Positions 1-10,573 of a stretch of 64,000 bases of DNA are shown here, in pieces. Each line of letters begins with the position of its first letter. The first letter of the stretch is position 1. The stretch comes from Rhizobium phaseoli (GTDB lineage Bacteria; Pseudomonadota; Alphaproteobacteria; Rhizobiales; Rhizobiaceae), in assembly GCF_003985125.1 (NCBI RefSeq), contig NZ_ML133566.1:310001-374000 (forward strand), in the 5' to 3' direction. Below the pieces are notes generated by a model, which did not search any database, had not been told where the DNA came from, and was given only the letters and a program-made list of their open reading frames with translations. Position numbers and translations under genes: made by a program.

Positions 1-114
1 TTCAGGTTTTCTGGAGCAATCCTCACAGAAATCCGAACCCTTGCCGAAGCGGTGCGGCTCGCCCATAAAGGTTCCCCCATAAGGTTCGACGACGGCGCGA
101 CGAAAGCAAACGGC

Positions 115-1021
<907 letters not shown>

Positions 1022-1032
<11 letters not shown>

Positions 1033-1390
1033 CGACCGCACCGCCATCAGACGAAGGGCGCTGCGCCGCGGCCTGATGTCGGAATATGTCGCCGCCGTCT
1101 TCCTGATGTTGAAGGGCTATCGCATCCTGGCGCTGCGCCACCGCACCCGGCTCGGCGAGATCGATATCGTCGCCCGCAAGGGCGATCTCGCCGTCTTCGT
1201 CGAGGTCAAGGCCCGCCACGGCGAGGCTGCGGCGGTCGATGCCGTCTCCGCTGCCGCGCAGAAGCGGATACGGGCGGCAAGCGATCTCTGGCTCGCCCGC
1301 CAGGCGGACCAGGCCCGTCTTTCCCAGCGCTACGATATCGTCGCGGTCACCCCCGGCCGCCTGCCGCGGCATTTCCCCGACGCCTTTTAG
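1022..1390 (+). CDS. YraN family protein (UPF0102), putative endonuclease fold
   Basis: A 122-aa protein of the YraN/UPF0102 family. The segment GEIDIVARKGDLAVFVEVKAR-like, at about residues 40-62, carries the E...D...EVK pattern of a PD-(D/E)XK nuclease-like fold. The molecular function of the family is not settled. The ATG lies inside the 3' end of rsmI, which supports co-expression. Family identity is clear from length, motif and neighbourhood; nuclease activity is only inferred from the fold. Confidence 0.9.
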
Positions 1391-1503
1391 CGGTTCCGGT
1401 CCAGCCGTTCCGGATCGTTAAAATTTTAGTCCCGGCTTGAACCAGCTCCTTACGACTCTCTGCTATCGCAGTCCTCGTAGGGGTAACAATTGGGGGTTGT
1501 TTC

Positions 1504-2007
1504 ATGGCCTGGAAGATGATGCTGGCAAGTGCGGTCGCCATGGCCGCGCGTTCGGTGCCTTATGCGGTGGCGAAGCCGGCCGGCAGATCCTTCGTCGCCC
1601 ATGCAAGCGACCTGCTGCCGCTGAAATCGACGCCGATCAATCCGGACTGGATCATCAGCGGCAACCCGCAAGCGCGCACCGCCGAACATTCGCGCGGCCA
1701 CGACGAGGCGTCGCTGACGGCGATCTGGGACTGCACATCAGGCGAATTCCGCTGGTATTTCGGCTGGGACGAGACGGTGATGATCCTCGAAGGCGAGGTT
1801 CATATCACCGCCGAAGACGGCACCGAACGAACCCTGTGCGCCGGCGACGTCGCCTTCTTCGCCGGTGGAACCTGGGCAAGCTGGCGGGTCGACAATTACG
1901 TCCGCAAGGTCGCCTTCCTGCGCAAGCCCTTCCCGAAGCCCTTGGCGATCGCCTACCGCCTGCGCAACCTGCTGCGCAATGGCGGCAACCAGGGGATCGC
2001 CGCCTGA
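1504..2007 (+). CDS. Cupin domain protein (DUF861 / Cupin_3 type)
   Basis: A 167-aa protein with a single cupin barrel in its C-terminal two thirds. The visible core is FGWDETVMILEGEVHIT, followed by a glycine turn and GDVAFFAGGTWASW, the usual Cupin_3 pattern for small-molecule enzymes and EutQ- or ureidoglycolate-lyase-like proteins. A purine-rich GGGGG tract lies about 9 nt before the ATG. It sits between yraN and gshB in the same direction with a 113-nt gap upstream, so it may have its own promoter. Substrate unknown; no catalytic assignment is possible from sequence alone. Confidence 0.75.
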   Translation: MAWKMMLASAVAMAARSVPYAVAKPAGRSFVAHASDLLPLKSTPINPDWIISGNPQARTAEHSRGHDEASLTAIWDCTSGEFRWYFGWDETVMILEGEVHITAEDGTERTLCAGDVAFFAGGTWASWRVDNYVRKVAFLRKPFPKPLAIAYRLRNLLRNGGNQGIAA

Positions 2008-2092
2008 CGACCGGTGCCGGCAAGCCTTGATTGACCGTTGCGTTTGATACCGGGCCGACCTACATCTGTCCGGCATTCAGCGAGGGACGGAA

Positions 2093-3040
2093 ATGGCCAA
2101 GATCACCAATGTAGCGGTCCAGATGGATCATGTCGCCGGCATCAACATCGCAGGTGACTCCACCTTCGCCATGAGCCTGGAAGCCCAGGCGCGCGGCTAC
2201 CGGCTGTTCCATTACACGCCCGAACGCCTGAGCTTCCGCGACGGCAAGCTCTTTGCCAGCGTCGAGCCGATGCTGCTGCGCGACGTCAAGGGCGATCACT
2301 TCGAGCTCGGCGAGCCCGAGCGCGTCGATCTCTCCACCATGGATGTAGTGCTGCTGCGCCAGGATCCGCCCTTCGACATGGCCTATATCACCTCGACGCA
2401 TCTGCTCGAGCGCATCCATCCGAAGACGCTCGTCGTCAACGATCCGGCCTGGGTGCGCAATTCGCCGGAGAAGATCTTCGTCACCGAATTTGCCGACCTG
2501 ATGCCGAAGACGCTGATCACTAGGGATGCGGCCGAAATCCGCCGCTTCCGCGACGAGATGGGCGATATCATCCTGAAGCCGCTCTACGGCAATGGCGGCG
2601 CCGGCGTCTTCCATTCGACCCGCGACGACCGCAACCTCTCCTCGCTGCTGGAAATGTTCGGCCAGCTCTTCCGCGAGCCCTTCATCGCCCAGCAATATCT
2701 GCCCGATGTGCGCAAGGGCGACAAGCGCATCATCCTGGTCGACGGCGAATTTGCCGGCGCCATCAACCGCGTGCCGGCCGAGCACGACAGCCGCTCCAAC
2801 ATGCATGTCGGCGGCCGCGCCGAGGCGACCGAGCTGACGCCGCGCGAAAAGGAAATCTGCGAACGCATCGGCCCGGCGCTGAGGGAACGCGGCTTCCTGC
2901 TCGTCGGCATCGACGTGATCGGCGATTACATGACCGAGATCAACGTCACATCGCCGACCGGCATCCGCGAGGTGAAAAAGTTCGGCGGCGCCGATATCGC
3001 AGCCCTGCTCTGGGATGCGATCGAGCGCAAGCGCAGCTGA
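2093..3040 (+). CDS. gshB: Glutathione synthase
   Basis: Joins gamma-glutamylcysteine and glycine with ATP in the second step of glutathione synthesis in the cytoplasm. The 315-aa length is standard. The N-terminal domain starts with a hydrophobic strand and the [13 protein letters not shown] segment. The ATP-grasp region is visible as [14 protein letters not shown] near residue 163, and the C-terminal metal-binding part as [19 protein letters not shown] at 2093 follows GAGGGACGG. It is the last gene of the rsmI group and is followed by a GC-rich hairpin at 3069-3092. Confidence 0.96.
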   Translation: MAKITNVAVQMDHVAGINIAGDSTFAMSLEAQARGYRLFHYTPERLSFRDGKLFASVEPMLLRDVKGDHFELGEPERVDLSTMDVVLLRQDPPFDMAYITSTHLLERIHPKTLVVNDPAWVRNSPEKIFVTEFADLMPKTLITRDAAEIRRFRDEMGDIILKPLYGNGGAGVFHSTRDDRNLSSLLEMFGQLFREPFIAQQYLPDVRKGDKRIILVDGEFAGAINRVPAEHDSRSNMHVGGRAEATELTPREKEICERIGPALRERGFLLVGIDVIGDYMTEINVTSPTGIREVKKFGGADIAALLWDAIERKRS

Positions 3041-3068
3041 GGGCCGCGGCTCCAGCCCCACGCCTGCT

Positions 3069-3092
3069 GTGACCGGGTACAACCCCGGTCAC
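3069..3092 (+). terminator. GC-rich hairpin after gshB, possible terminator
   Basis: An 8-bp perfect stem, gtgaccgg with ccggtcac, closes a short loop 29 nt after the gshB stop. There is no clear T tract after it, so it could be a Rho-dependent or mRNA-stabilising hairpin rather than a classical intrinsic terminator. Confidence 0.4.
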
Positions 3093-3214
3093 CACTCATA
3101 TCTGAAAACGTTCCTTGATCGTTCTTGTTTTATTCTCGCTTCCATGCCAGATTGCAACCGCTGGCCCTGAAGGGTTGCGGGCGGTATAAGAGTTTGCGGG
3201 CAGGGGATGGGCAT

Positions 3215-4747
3215 ATGGTCGCGCGTGTCGGTACGGTGGCATTCCAGGGCATAGAAGGCGTGCCGGTCGAGGTCCAGGTCATGATCGCGCCCGGCAAGAT
3301 TGGCATGCAGATCGTCGGCCTGCCCGATAAGGCGGTGGCCGAAAGCCGCGAGCGGGTGCAGGCCGCCCTTCACGCCTCCGGCCTGGCGCTGCCGGCAAAG
3401 CGGGTGACCGTCAATCTTGCGCCGGCCGATCTGCCGAAGGAAGGCTCGCATTTCGACCTGCCGATCGCGCTCGCGCTGATGGCGGCGCTGGGCGCCATTC
3501 CCGCCGATGCGCTGTCGGATTATGTCGTCGTCGGCGAACTCAATCTCGACGGCACGATCGCCGCCATTGCAGGCGCGCTGCCGGCCGCGATCGGCGCCAA
3601 TGCGCTCGGCAAGGGGTTGATCTGCCCGGCTGAAAGCGGCGCCGAGGCCGCCTGGGCCGGCGCCGACGTCAATATCCTCGCGCCGCGCAGCCTGATTGCC
3701 ATTGCCAATCATTTCCGCGGCACCCAGGTGCTGTCGAGGCCGGAGCCGTCGATCCGCGCCAATGCCGCCAACCTGCCGGATCTCGCCGAGATCAAGGGCC
3801 AGGAAAGCGCCAAGCGCGCGCTGGAAGTCGCGGCCGCCGGCGGTCACAATCTGCTGATGGTCGGCCCTCCCGGCTCCGGCAAGTCGATGCTGGCCTCGCG
3901 GCTGCCGTCGATCCTGCCGCCGCTCTCGGCGGCGGAATTGCTTGAAGTCTCGATGGTCCATTCCATTGCCGGCCAACTCACCGGCGGCAAGCTCTCCGAC
4001 CGCCGTCCCTTCCGCACGCCGCATCATTCCGCCACCATGGCCGCCCTCGTCGGCGGCGGCCTGCGCGCCCGTCCGGGCGAAGCCTCGCTCGCCCATCACG
4101 GCGTGCTCTTCCTCGACGAGTTTCCCGAATTCACGCCGCAGGCGCTCGACGCGCTGCGCCAGCCGCTCGAAGGCGGCGAATGCGTCATTGCCCGCGCCAA
4201 TCACCGCGTCTCCTATCCGGCGAAATTCCAGCTGATCGCGGCGATGAACCCCTGCCGCTGCGGCATGGCGGGCGAACCCGGCCATACCTGCGCCCGCGGC
4301 CCGCGCTGCATGAGCGATTACCAGGCCCGCATCTCCGGCCCACTGATGGACCGTATCGATATCCGCATCGACGTGCCCGCCGTCTCCGCCGCGGATCTCA
4401 TCCGCCCGATGGCCGCCGAGGCGAGCGCCGACGTCGCCCGCCGCGTCGCCCGCGCCCGCGAACTCCAGCAAGAGCGCTTCGAGGCCGCCGGCGCCAAGGG
4501 CATCGGCACCAACGCCCGCTGCTCCACATCAATGATCGAGAAACTCGCCGAGCCGGATGCCGCCGGCCTGCAGCTCCTGCGCGACGCCGCCGAAAAAATG
4601 AAATTCTCCGCCCGCGGCTACCACCGCGTCCTCAAGGTCGCCCGCACCCTTGCCGATCTCGACGGCAAACCAACCGTCGGCCGCCTGCATCTGGCCGAGG
4701 CGATTTCCTATCGCATCGCCGGGGAGAGGTTAACGGCGGCGGCGTAG
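3215..4747 (+). CDS. comM: YifB/ComM family Mg-chelatase-like AAA+ ATPase
   Basis: A 510-aa protein of the ComM/YifB family. In naturally competent bacteria ComM is a hexameric helicase that drives branch migration during integration of foreign DNA; its role in rhizobia is inferred. Visible parts are the N-terminal ChlI-like domain, Walker A GPPGSGKS at about residue 215, the Walker B-like GVLFLDEFPEF, and the NPCRCG motif of the chelatase-like domain. ATG at 3215 fits the family length and follows CAGGGGAT; an open frame continues to 3125 but lacks a good ribosome site. Part of the gene is repeated in decayed form just downstream at 4795-4937. Confidence 0.93.
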   Translation: MVARVGTVAFQGIEGVPVEVQVMIAPGKIGMQIVGLPDKAVAESRERVQAALHASGLALPAKRVTVNLAPADLPKEGSHFDLPIALALMAALGAIPADALSDYVVVGELNLDGTIAAIAGALPAAIGANALGKGLICPAESGAEAAWAGADVNILAPRSLIAIANHFRGTQVLSRPEPSIRANAANLPDLAEIKGQESAKRALEVAAAGGHNLLMVGPPGSGKSMLASRLPSILPPLSAAELLEVSMVHSIAGQLTGGKLSDRRPFRTPHHSATMAALVGGGLRARPGEASLAHHGVLFLDEFPEFTPQALDALRQPLEGGECVIARANHRVSYPAKFQLIAAMNPCRCGMAGEPGHTCARGPRCMSDYQARISGPLMDRIDIRIDVPAVSAADLIRPMAAEASADVARRVARARELQQERFEAAGAKGIGTNARCSTSMIEKLAEPDAAGLQLLRDAAEKMKFSARGYHRVLKVARTLADLDGKPTVGRLHLAEAISYRIAGERLTAAA

Positions 4748-4794
4748 GGCGAATGCGCGCAAATATTTTGAACTTTTAGTCGTCGGGCCGCCAG

Positions 4795-4937
4795 CGATCT
4801 GCCGATCGCGGTTGCGCTGATGGCTGTTTCGGTGACGCTGATGCGCTGGATTATAAGGTTATGTCGCCGTCGGCGAATCAACCTCGACGGAACGATGGGT
4901 CGCTGCCATGGCGGGAATGCTGCCGGCCGCGATCGCG
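4795..4937 (+). pseudogene. Decayed partial duplicate of the comM-like gene
   Basis: This 143-bp stretch can be aligned along its length with 3454-3594 inside the adjacent comM-like gene. Shared blocks include the start (cgatctgccgatcgcg against cgacctgccgatcgcg), the middle (ttatgtcgccgtcggcgaa against ttatgtcgtcgtcggcgaa) and the end (ctgccggccgcgatcg, identical). Substitutions and small indels break the frame. It encodes nothing by itself; a 66-codon open frame from 4861 is a by-product of the broken frames. It looks like an old tandem duplication remnant or recombination scar. The rest of the gap, 4748-5064, shows nothing I recognise. Confidence 0.75.
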
Positions 4938-5064
4938 CTGTGTTGCTTATCCGTTAGCGGTAAGAGCCTCTCCTCATTTCGTCGCTATTTACAATATTAG
5001 CTTCGGCTGGAAAAATTTCGAGGATGATGTCGGTCCGTCCGACATGGTCGGTCGGAGGTGAGGG

Positions 5065-5100
5065 ATGAGAAAGCCTGTTGCCGGGAATGCCCATGAGTAA
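5065..5100 (+). CDS. 11-codon leader ORF overlapping the start of the HEPN-like gene
   Basis: ATG at 5065 directly follows a strong Shine-Dalgarno-like GGAGGTGAGGG. It reads 11 codons to TAA at 5098-5100, overlapping the ATG at 5093 of the next gene in another frame. The strongest ribosome site of the region therefore serves this tiny frame, which could couple translation of the downstream gene by termination-reinitiation. No function is suggested by the peptide. Confidence 0.35.
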   Translation: MRKPVAGNAHE

Positions 5101-5676
5101 TGAATATCCGGGCTCAAACGCCAATCCCTTGGAAGTTCTAGACTTGGCGAATGCCTACTTTGACGCTTCCAAACTCCTGTTCAACGAGGGTCGGAAGCAA
5201 GTTGCACTATCCCTCGCACCGGCTCGAATGTGCGCCATTCATGCTATTGAACTCTACCTAAATGCCTTCCTGCGCTATGAGGGCGTTGCTCCCGAGGAAA
5301 TACGAAAACGCATGCACAATCTCGCTGAGCCAATGTTCGTCGATAAACTCAAACTGAGAAAGAAAACCGCCCTGCATCTGGAGGCAATGACAACAAAGCG
5401 TGAGTACATCATATCGCGCTATGCTCCGGAGCGGACGAGGGAGCACACTGCGCTGAACCGCCTGAACGCGACGCTGTCGGAAGTCATGGCGAAGGTTGGC
5501 AAACACATGCATTCAACGAGCTCAGCTGGACATCGGCAATCATTATTGCGGACTGCCATAGAACTTTCGTCCCACTTCGATTGGGATGCAGATGATGGCA
5601 CAAGAGAAGGGGCGCTGAAGCGCCCCAATGTTAGCCAAGACAAAGCGCCGGCCGAAAGACTCGGCCACGGCCCACT

Positions 5677-5680
<4 letters not shown>
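5093..5680 (+). CDS. Hypothetical protein with a HEPN-like helical region
   Basis: A 195-aa protein without a recognised family name. The first half is helical: a conserved-looking [17 protein letters not shown] segment at about residues 44-60, then a charged turn and MHNLAEPM. This resembles HEPN domains (higher eukaryote and prokaryote nucleotide-binding). The catalytic Rx4-6H of HEPN RNases is not exact; only R-x3-H is seen in RKRMH. The C-terminal third is polar and probably disordered. Base composition is clearly more AT-rich than the neighbours, suggesting acquisition from elsewhere. An ATG at 5087 is an alternative start. The stop overlaps the convergent cysK stop by 4 nt. No antitoxin-like partner gene is visible. 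Confidence 0.6.
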
Positions 5681-6639
<959 letters not shown>

Positions 6640-6782
6640 GGATGCCTCCCTTTGGACTTCGGTCCCTGAAATCGGAAGGAGAATAGGGGCAAAGGCCGAA
6701 TGAGGCCAGCCCGCGTTGATACCGACGGAGCCGGACGCGAAGAAAAAAAGCTTTGAAAACCGCTTCTTGGCGGATGTTTATT

Positions 6783-7400
6783 TCAGGCCGCCCGCGTGGC
6801 GATGAAGGCGGCGGTGCCCGCCAGGATGCCGGCCGCTACCCGGTTCAGCGCCTGCAGGGCGCGCGGCTGTTTCAGCATCGTGCGGGCCCGTGAGGCAAGC
6901 AGCATATAGGGCACGAGCACGGCAATCAGCACGACGAAGGTGACGGCGAGCAGCATCACATAATCACGCAAGCCGATATTGCCGATATCGATCAGCGTCG
7001 GCGCCAGCGCGACATAGAACAGCATCGTCTTCGGATTGCCGAGTGTCACCAGCAGGCCGGAGAGGAAGGACAGGCCGATATTGCTGGATTTCTTCGCCGC
7101 GATGTCTTGCGGCAGCAGCCCCGCCGTCCAGAGTTTCCAGGCGATATAGGCGAGATAGAGGGCGCCGGCGATCTTGATCGCGATAAAGACCTCGGTGAAG
7201 GTCTGCGCCACGAAGGCAAGGCCGAGAATAACGGCGGTGAGATAGGTCATGTCACCGAGCACCAGGCCGAGGCCCATGAAGAAGGTCTCGCGGAAATTCG
7301 AGCCGAGCGCGCGGGCGACGATCGCGGTAATCCCGGGTCCGGGAATGGCGGCGGCGATAAACAGCGCTCCGGCATAGGCAAGTAAGGCGGCAAGGCTCAT
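6783..7400 (-). CDS. LysE/RhtB family amino acid exporter
   Basis: A 205-aa inner-membrane protein of the LysE/RhtB efflux family, which exports amino acids or derivatives. The N-terminus shows the family signature IPGPGITAIVARALGSNFRETF and GLVLGDMTYL, then about six hydrophobic segments, and GNPKTMLFY in the middle. ATG at 7400 follows GAGGGAG; an upstream in-frame extension to 7439 lacks a site. Lies between cysK and a drug/metabolite exporter on the same strand, with a 117-bp gap to the latter. Substrate cannot be told. Confidence 0.9.
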   Translation of the reverse strand: MSLAALLAYAGALFIAAAIPGPGITAIVARALGSNFRETFFMGLGLVLGDMTYLTAVILGLAFVAQTFTEVFIAIKIAGALYLAYIAWKLWTAGLLPQDIAAKKSSNIGLSFLSGLLVTLGNPKTMLFYVALAPTLIDIGNIGLRDYVMLLAVTFVVLIAVLVPYMLLASRARTMLKQPRALQALNRVAAGILAGTAAFIATRAA

Positions 7401-7517
7401 GGATGGGCTCCCTCTTCCCAGCTGTTTTATAGCCGCCAAGCCTTGCCATCAATCGACCGGCGTTGATGGGTCCATCACCAGAAGAAATGCCTGCCGCCGC
7501 ATGCCTGCCCCTTCTCG

Positions 7518-8420
7518 TCAGCCTTGAAGTGCCCGCGGCCGCAGCCAGCGCGGCGTCCAGCCGAGATTCATGCCGGCGGCGGCAAGGAGGATGATGGCGG
7601 CGCCTGCGATCTGCATCGGCTGCAGCGCGTGGCCGAAGGCCAGCCGGTCGACGAGGATCGCGGCGATCGGATAGAGGAAAGACAAGGCCCCGGTCAGATG
7701 GGTCGGCAGCCGCTGGATGGCACCGTAGAGCAGCACATACATCAGCCCGGTATGGACGACGCCGATGGAAACGAGGATTGCCCAGCTTCCGGCATCCTGA
7801 GGCGGTTGCGAAAAATCCGTCATCGGCGCCAGCATCAGCATGCCGGTTGCGACCTGGATCAGTGCGATCAGATGCGGCGGCGTGCCCTTCAGCCACTTCG
7901 CGGCAAGCGCTGCCAGCGCGTAGAAGAAAGCCGCGCCCAGCGCCATCAGGATGCCGAGGCCGTAGCTCTCGAACGTATTGCCGCTTCCGCCCGGCTTTGC
8001 CTGGACGATCGCTATCATGCCGGCAAAGGCGAGCGTCAGCCAGAACAGCTTGGCGGCGGTGATCTTTTCGCCGAGAAACAGCGCGCCGAGCACCAGCAGC
8101 ATGAAGGGCTGGGTGTTGTAGACGGTGGTGGCGATCGAGATCGTCGCATGCGAATAGGAGGCAAAGAGCAGCAGCCAGTTGACGACGATGGCGATGCCGC
8201 CGAGCACGGCGATCGCGAAGGTGCGCAGCGTCAGGATGCCCGGCCGCAGCAGCCCGAGGGCGCCGCAGATGGCAAGCAGCGTGAGCGCGCCGAACAGGCA
8301 ACGCCAGAAAACCACGCCGCTGACCGGCTGGCCCGACATCACCACGAACCAGCCGATCGTCCCCGAGATCAGCATTGCTGCCGTCATTTCCGCCGTGCCT
8401 CTTTTGATGTCGCCGCTCAT
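7518..8420 (-). CDS. EamA/DMT family transporter
   Basis: A 300-aa inner-membrane protein with ten predicted hydrophobic segments arranged as two EamA repeats: residues about 10-140, and about 155-290 after the KPGGSGN hinge. The first repeat ends with the typical FLGEKIT segment. ATG at 8420 follows GGAGG. It is divergent from an Lrp/AsnC regulator gene across a 111-bp AT-rich gap, so that regulator probably controls it, a common arrangement for amino acid exporters. Substrate unknown. Confidence 0.9.
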   Translation of the reverse strand: MSGDIKRGTAEMTAAMLISGTIGWFVVMSGQPVSGVVFWRCLFGALTLLAICGALGLLRPGILTLRTFAIAVLGGIAIVVNWLLLFASYSHATISIATTVYNTQPFMLLVLGALFLGEKITAAKLFWLTLAFAGMIAIVQAKPGGSGNTFESYGLGILMALGAAFFYALAALAAKWLKGTPPHLIALIQVATGMLMLAPMTDFSQPPQDAGSWAILVSIGVVHTGLMYVLLYGAIQRLPTHLTGALSFLYPIAAILVDRLAFGHALQPMQIAGAAIILLAAAGMNLGWTPRWLRPRALQG

Positions 8421-8450
8421 GATCGCCTCCGTTTTGCTGAGGTGATAATA

Positions 8451-8477
8451 TTGCGGCGACAGCCGAAATTATATAAT
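8451..8477 (+). promoter_or_regulatory. Possible sigma-70 promoter in the EamA/Lrp divergent gap
   Basis: TTGCGG at 8451-8456 and a consensus TATAAT at 8472-8477, spaced 15 bp, point toward the regulator gene at 8532. The spacer is short, so this is a weak prediction. The gap is AT-rich and would also be the expected place for Lrp-type binding. Confidence 0.3.
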
Positions 8478-8531
8478 GATAAAAATGTGGTTTGCCGTCA
8501 CGGCCTAATAATAAAAGGAAAAGTCATCACC

Positions 8532-8996
8532 ATGCCTAACGATGTCCAGCCGCTTGACGAAATCGATCAGGCCATTCTCGAAGCGCTGGCCGGCAATGCC
8601 CGGATCTCGCTGAAGGAGCTGGCGCAGCAGGTGGGGCTTTCCTCGCCGAGTGCTGCCGAGCGCCTGCGCCGGCTGGAGGAGCGCGGCGTCATCAAGGCCT
8701 TCACCATCGATCTCGATCCCGCCGCCGTCGGCTATCCCCTGCAGGCCATCGTCCGCGTGCGTCCGCTGCCGGGGCAGTTGCATGTCGTCGAGCGCCTCAT
8801 TCAGGAAATTCCCGAAATCGTCGAATGCGACAAGGTGACTGGCGAGGATTGCTTCATCGCCCGCCTGGTCATCCGCTCGATGGCGGAACTTGACGGTCTC
8901 CTGGACAGGGTTGCCGAACGTGCGGAGACCAACACCGCGATGATCAAAGCCTCGCCCGTCAAGCGCCGCCTGCCGCCGCTGTCGCGTGGGAAATAA
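8532..8996 (+). CDS. Lrp/AsnC family transcriptional regulator
   Basis: A 154-aa DNA-binding protein. The N-terminal helix-turn-helix reads DQAILEALAGNARISLKEL followed by SSPSAAERLRRLEE, and the C-terminal RAM/ligand domain starts near residue 68 with the usual strand IVRVRP. Start ATG at 8532 is preceded by AAAAGGAAAAG. Divergent from the EamA exporter, its likely target; it probably senses an amino acid. A dispersed palindromic repeat follows the stop directly. Confidence 0.93.
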   Translation: MPNDVQPLDEIDQAILEALAGNARISLKELAQQVGLSSPSAAERLRRLEERGVIKAFTIDLDPAAVGYPLQAIVRVRPLPGQLHVVERLIQEIPEIVECDKVTGEDCFIARLVIRSMAELDGLLDRVAERAETNTAMIKASPVKRRLPPLSRGK

Positions 8997-9103
8997 TGCA
9001 TGCCGCCCGGAAGTGCTCAGCGGTTCCGGGACAACGACAGGCATAGAAACAAAGATCTAAAGCGCGTTGCATGAAATAAGTTTGATGCGACGCGCCTTAG
9101 ATC
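8997..9103. repeat. Dispersed intergenic palindromic repeat, copy 1
   Basis: 8997-9071 is, in reverse complement, nearly identical to 42931-43003: both contain gtcgttgtcccggaaccgc, cacttccgggcg and ctttgtttt/ctttgtttc blocks in the same order. A second inverted repeat lies at 9054-9102: tctaaagcgcg pairs imperfectly with cgcgccttaga around an AT-rich loop. This is a typical rhizobial non-coding repeat; it may also end transcription between the two convergent genes. Confidence 0.7.
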
Positions 9104-9113
9104 GGCGAACGGG

Positions 9114-10013
9114 CTAGAAATCCGCCATCGGCGAGAGCATCGCCGGAAAATGCGGAGCGTCGTCGCCGAGCCCGCGCAGCATCAGCGTCGTGCCGCCTTC
9201 AAACGGCTGCGGAGTGCCCGTCCAGCCGAGCTTGTCCGGTCGGAAGAGCACCTCGACGGCGGCCGAGGCAATGTCGAGCCCGCCTAGGATCGCGGCAAGC
9301 GACGGGATCTCCGCTGCCACGACATCGAGAAGGCTGAAGCGGCCTGTCCCATCCATCTTCCAAGCGACGACGGCCTGGCAGTCTTCCAGGAAGCTGATGC
9401 GGACATCGGCATCGAGCTGCGTGTTGATGAGAAACATCGCTGCATTTGCGGTCACCGAGAGCGTCGTCGAAACCGGGCTGCGTGCTTTCAGCAGCAATTG
9501 CAGCAGGGCGAGATCGTCCGCACTCGCCGGCAAAAGCGGCCGGGCAGGTATGGCGTCAATCTCGGGGGTGGGTGCCGTTCCCACATATCGGTGCAGCGGC
9601 ATCGCGCGAAAACCGTAAGGCTCATAGAGCGACGGTTTGTCGGTGTAGAGGATGACTGCTTCGAAGCCCTGCCGCTCGCACCAGTCGAGCGCCTTCACCG
9701 TCAGGTCGCGATAGAGTCCGCGGCCGCGCCAAGGGGGCCGCACCGCGCCCGATTGCAGCCCGGCAGCATGGACGATCCTGCCGTTGAGGACGAAGGGCAG
9801 CGCGAAGGCCGAGAGATTGGCCGCAAGCTCGCCGTCGGCATCAAACCAGCCGAACGGCATGCTGGTGGGATCGGGGCCGCCAAGCTGCTGCAGCGGACCG
9901 ATGTCGATGCCGAAAATATCCTGGAGCAGGCGGACAAGAGCCGCCCAGCCGGCAGCGTCGCCGAAATAATCCTGTCGGAAGGTCAGGCCTGTGCTGTCCA
10001 GGCGCTTTGTCAT
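9114..10013 (-). CDS. GNAT family N-acetyltransferase (Eis-like)
   Basis: A 299-aa acetyltransferase with the acetyl-CoA loop RPPWRGRGLYRDL near residue 92, preceded by LQSGAV and followed by the YTDKPSLYEPYGFR strand-helix that marks the end of a GNAT fold. The C-terminal half carries a second, diverged GNAT/SCP2-like region, as in Eis-type enhanced-survival proteins. ATG at 10013 overlaps the dut stop by one base (TGATG), so it is translationally coupled to dut. Acceptor substrate unknown. Confidence 0.8.
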   Translation of the reverse strand: MTKRLDSTGLTFRQDYFGDAAGWAALVRLLQDIFGIDIGPLQQLGGPDPTSMPFGWFDADGELAANLSAFALPFVLNGRIVHAAGLQSGAVRPPWRGRGLYRDLTVKALDWCERQGFEAVILYTDKPSLYEPYGFRAMPLHRYVGTAPTPEIDAIPARPLLPASADDLALLQLLLKARSPVSTTLSVTANAAMFLINTQLDADVRISFLEDCQAVVAWKMDGTGRFSLLDVVAAEIPSLAAILGGLDIASAAVEVLFRPDKLGWTGTPQPFEGGTTLMLRGLGDDAPHFPAMLSPMADF

Positions 10014-10483
10014 CACACGCCGGTGGAGCCGAAGCCGCCTGCGCCGCGCACGGTTTCGCTTGCCGCTGTAATCTCGGCCACCCGTGCCTGAGTGACCGGC
10101 GCGATCACCATCTGGGCGATGCGCATGCCGCGCTCGATGACGAAGGCTTCTTCACCGAGATTGGCGAGCAGCACCTTCACTTCGCCGCGATAGTCGCTGT
10201 CGACGGTGCCGGGTGAGTTGAGGCAGGTGATGCCGTGCTTGAAGGCAAGACCGGAGCGCGGCCGCACCTGGCCCTCGTAACCCTCGGGGATCTCGAAGAT
10301 GAAGCCGGTCGGCACCAGCGCCCGCTTGCCGGGCAGCAGCGTCAGGGGCGCATCGCCGTCGACGGCGGCGCGCAGGTCCATGCCGGCCGCCCCCTGGCTT
10401 TCATAGGCGGGCAGCACGAGGCCTTCGCCGTTGGCCAGGCGGATGAGGTTCAGCGTCGGGCGCGTGTCGTGATGAATGGTCAT
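10013..10483 (-). CDS. dut: Deoxyuridine 5'-triphosphate nucleotidohydrolase
   Basis: Hydrolyses dUTP to dUMP and pyrophosphate, keeping uracil out of DNA and feeding thymidylate synthesis. All five trimeric dUTPase motifs are present in 156 aa: [30 protein letters not shown] and the C-terminal [10 protein letters not shown]. Divergent from prfC; the acetyltransferase gene follows with a one-base overlap. Confidence 0.97.
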   Translation of the reverse strand: MTIHHDTRPTLNLIRLANGEGLVLPAYESQGAAGMDLRAAVDGDAPLTLLPGKRALVPTGFIFEIPEGYEGQVRPRSGLAFKHGITCLNSPGTVDSDYRGEVKVLLANLGEEAFVIERGMRIAQMVIAPVTQARVAEITAASETVRGAGGFGSTGV

Positions 10484-10573
10484 GGGCCATTACTTTGCGC
10501 GCCGAGGGCCGAGGTCAATTGCAATGCCGGGCTTTAATCGTTAGATACGCGGCAATTCCACAGGATTCATAAT

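Noticed and set aside
4861-5061. 66-codon open frame in the comM-HEPN gap
   Set aside because: It lies over the decayed comM duplicate in a shifted frame and has no ribosome site.
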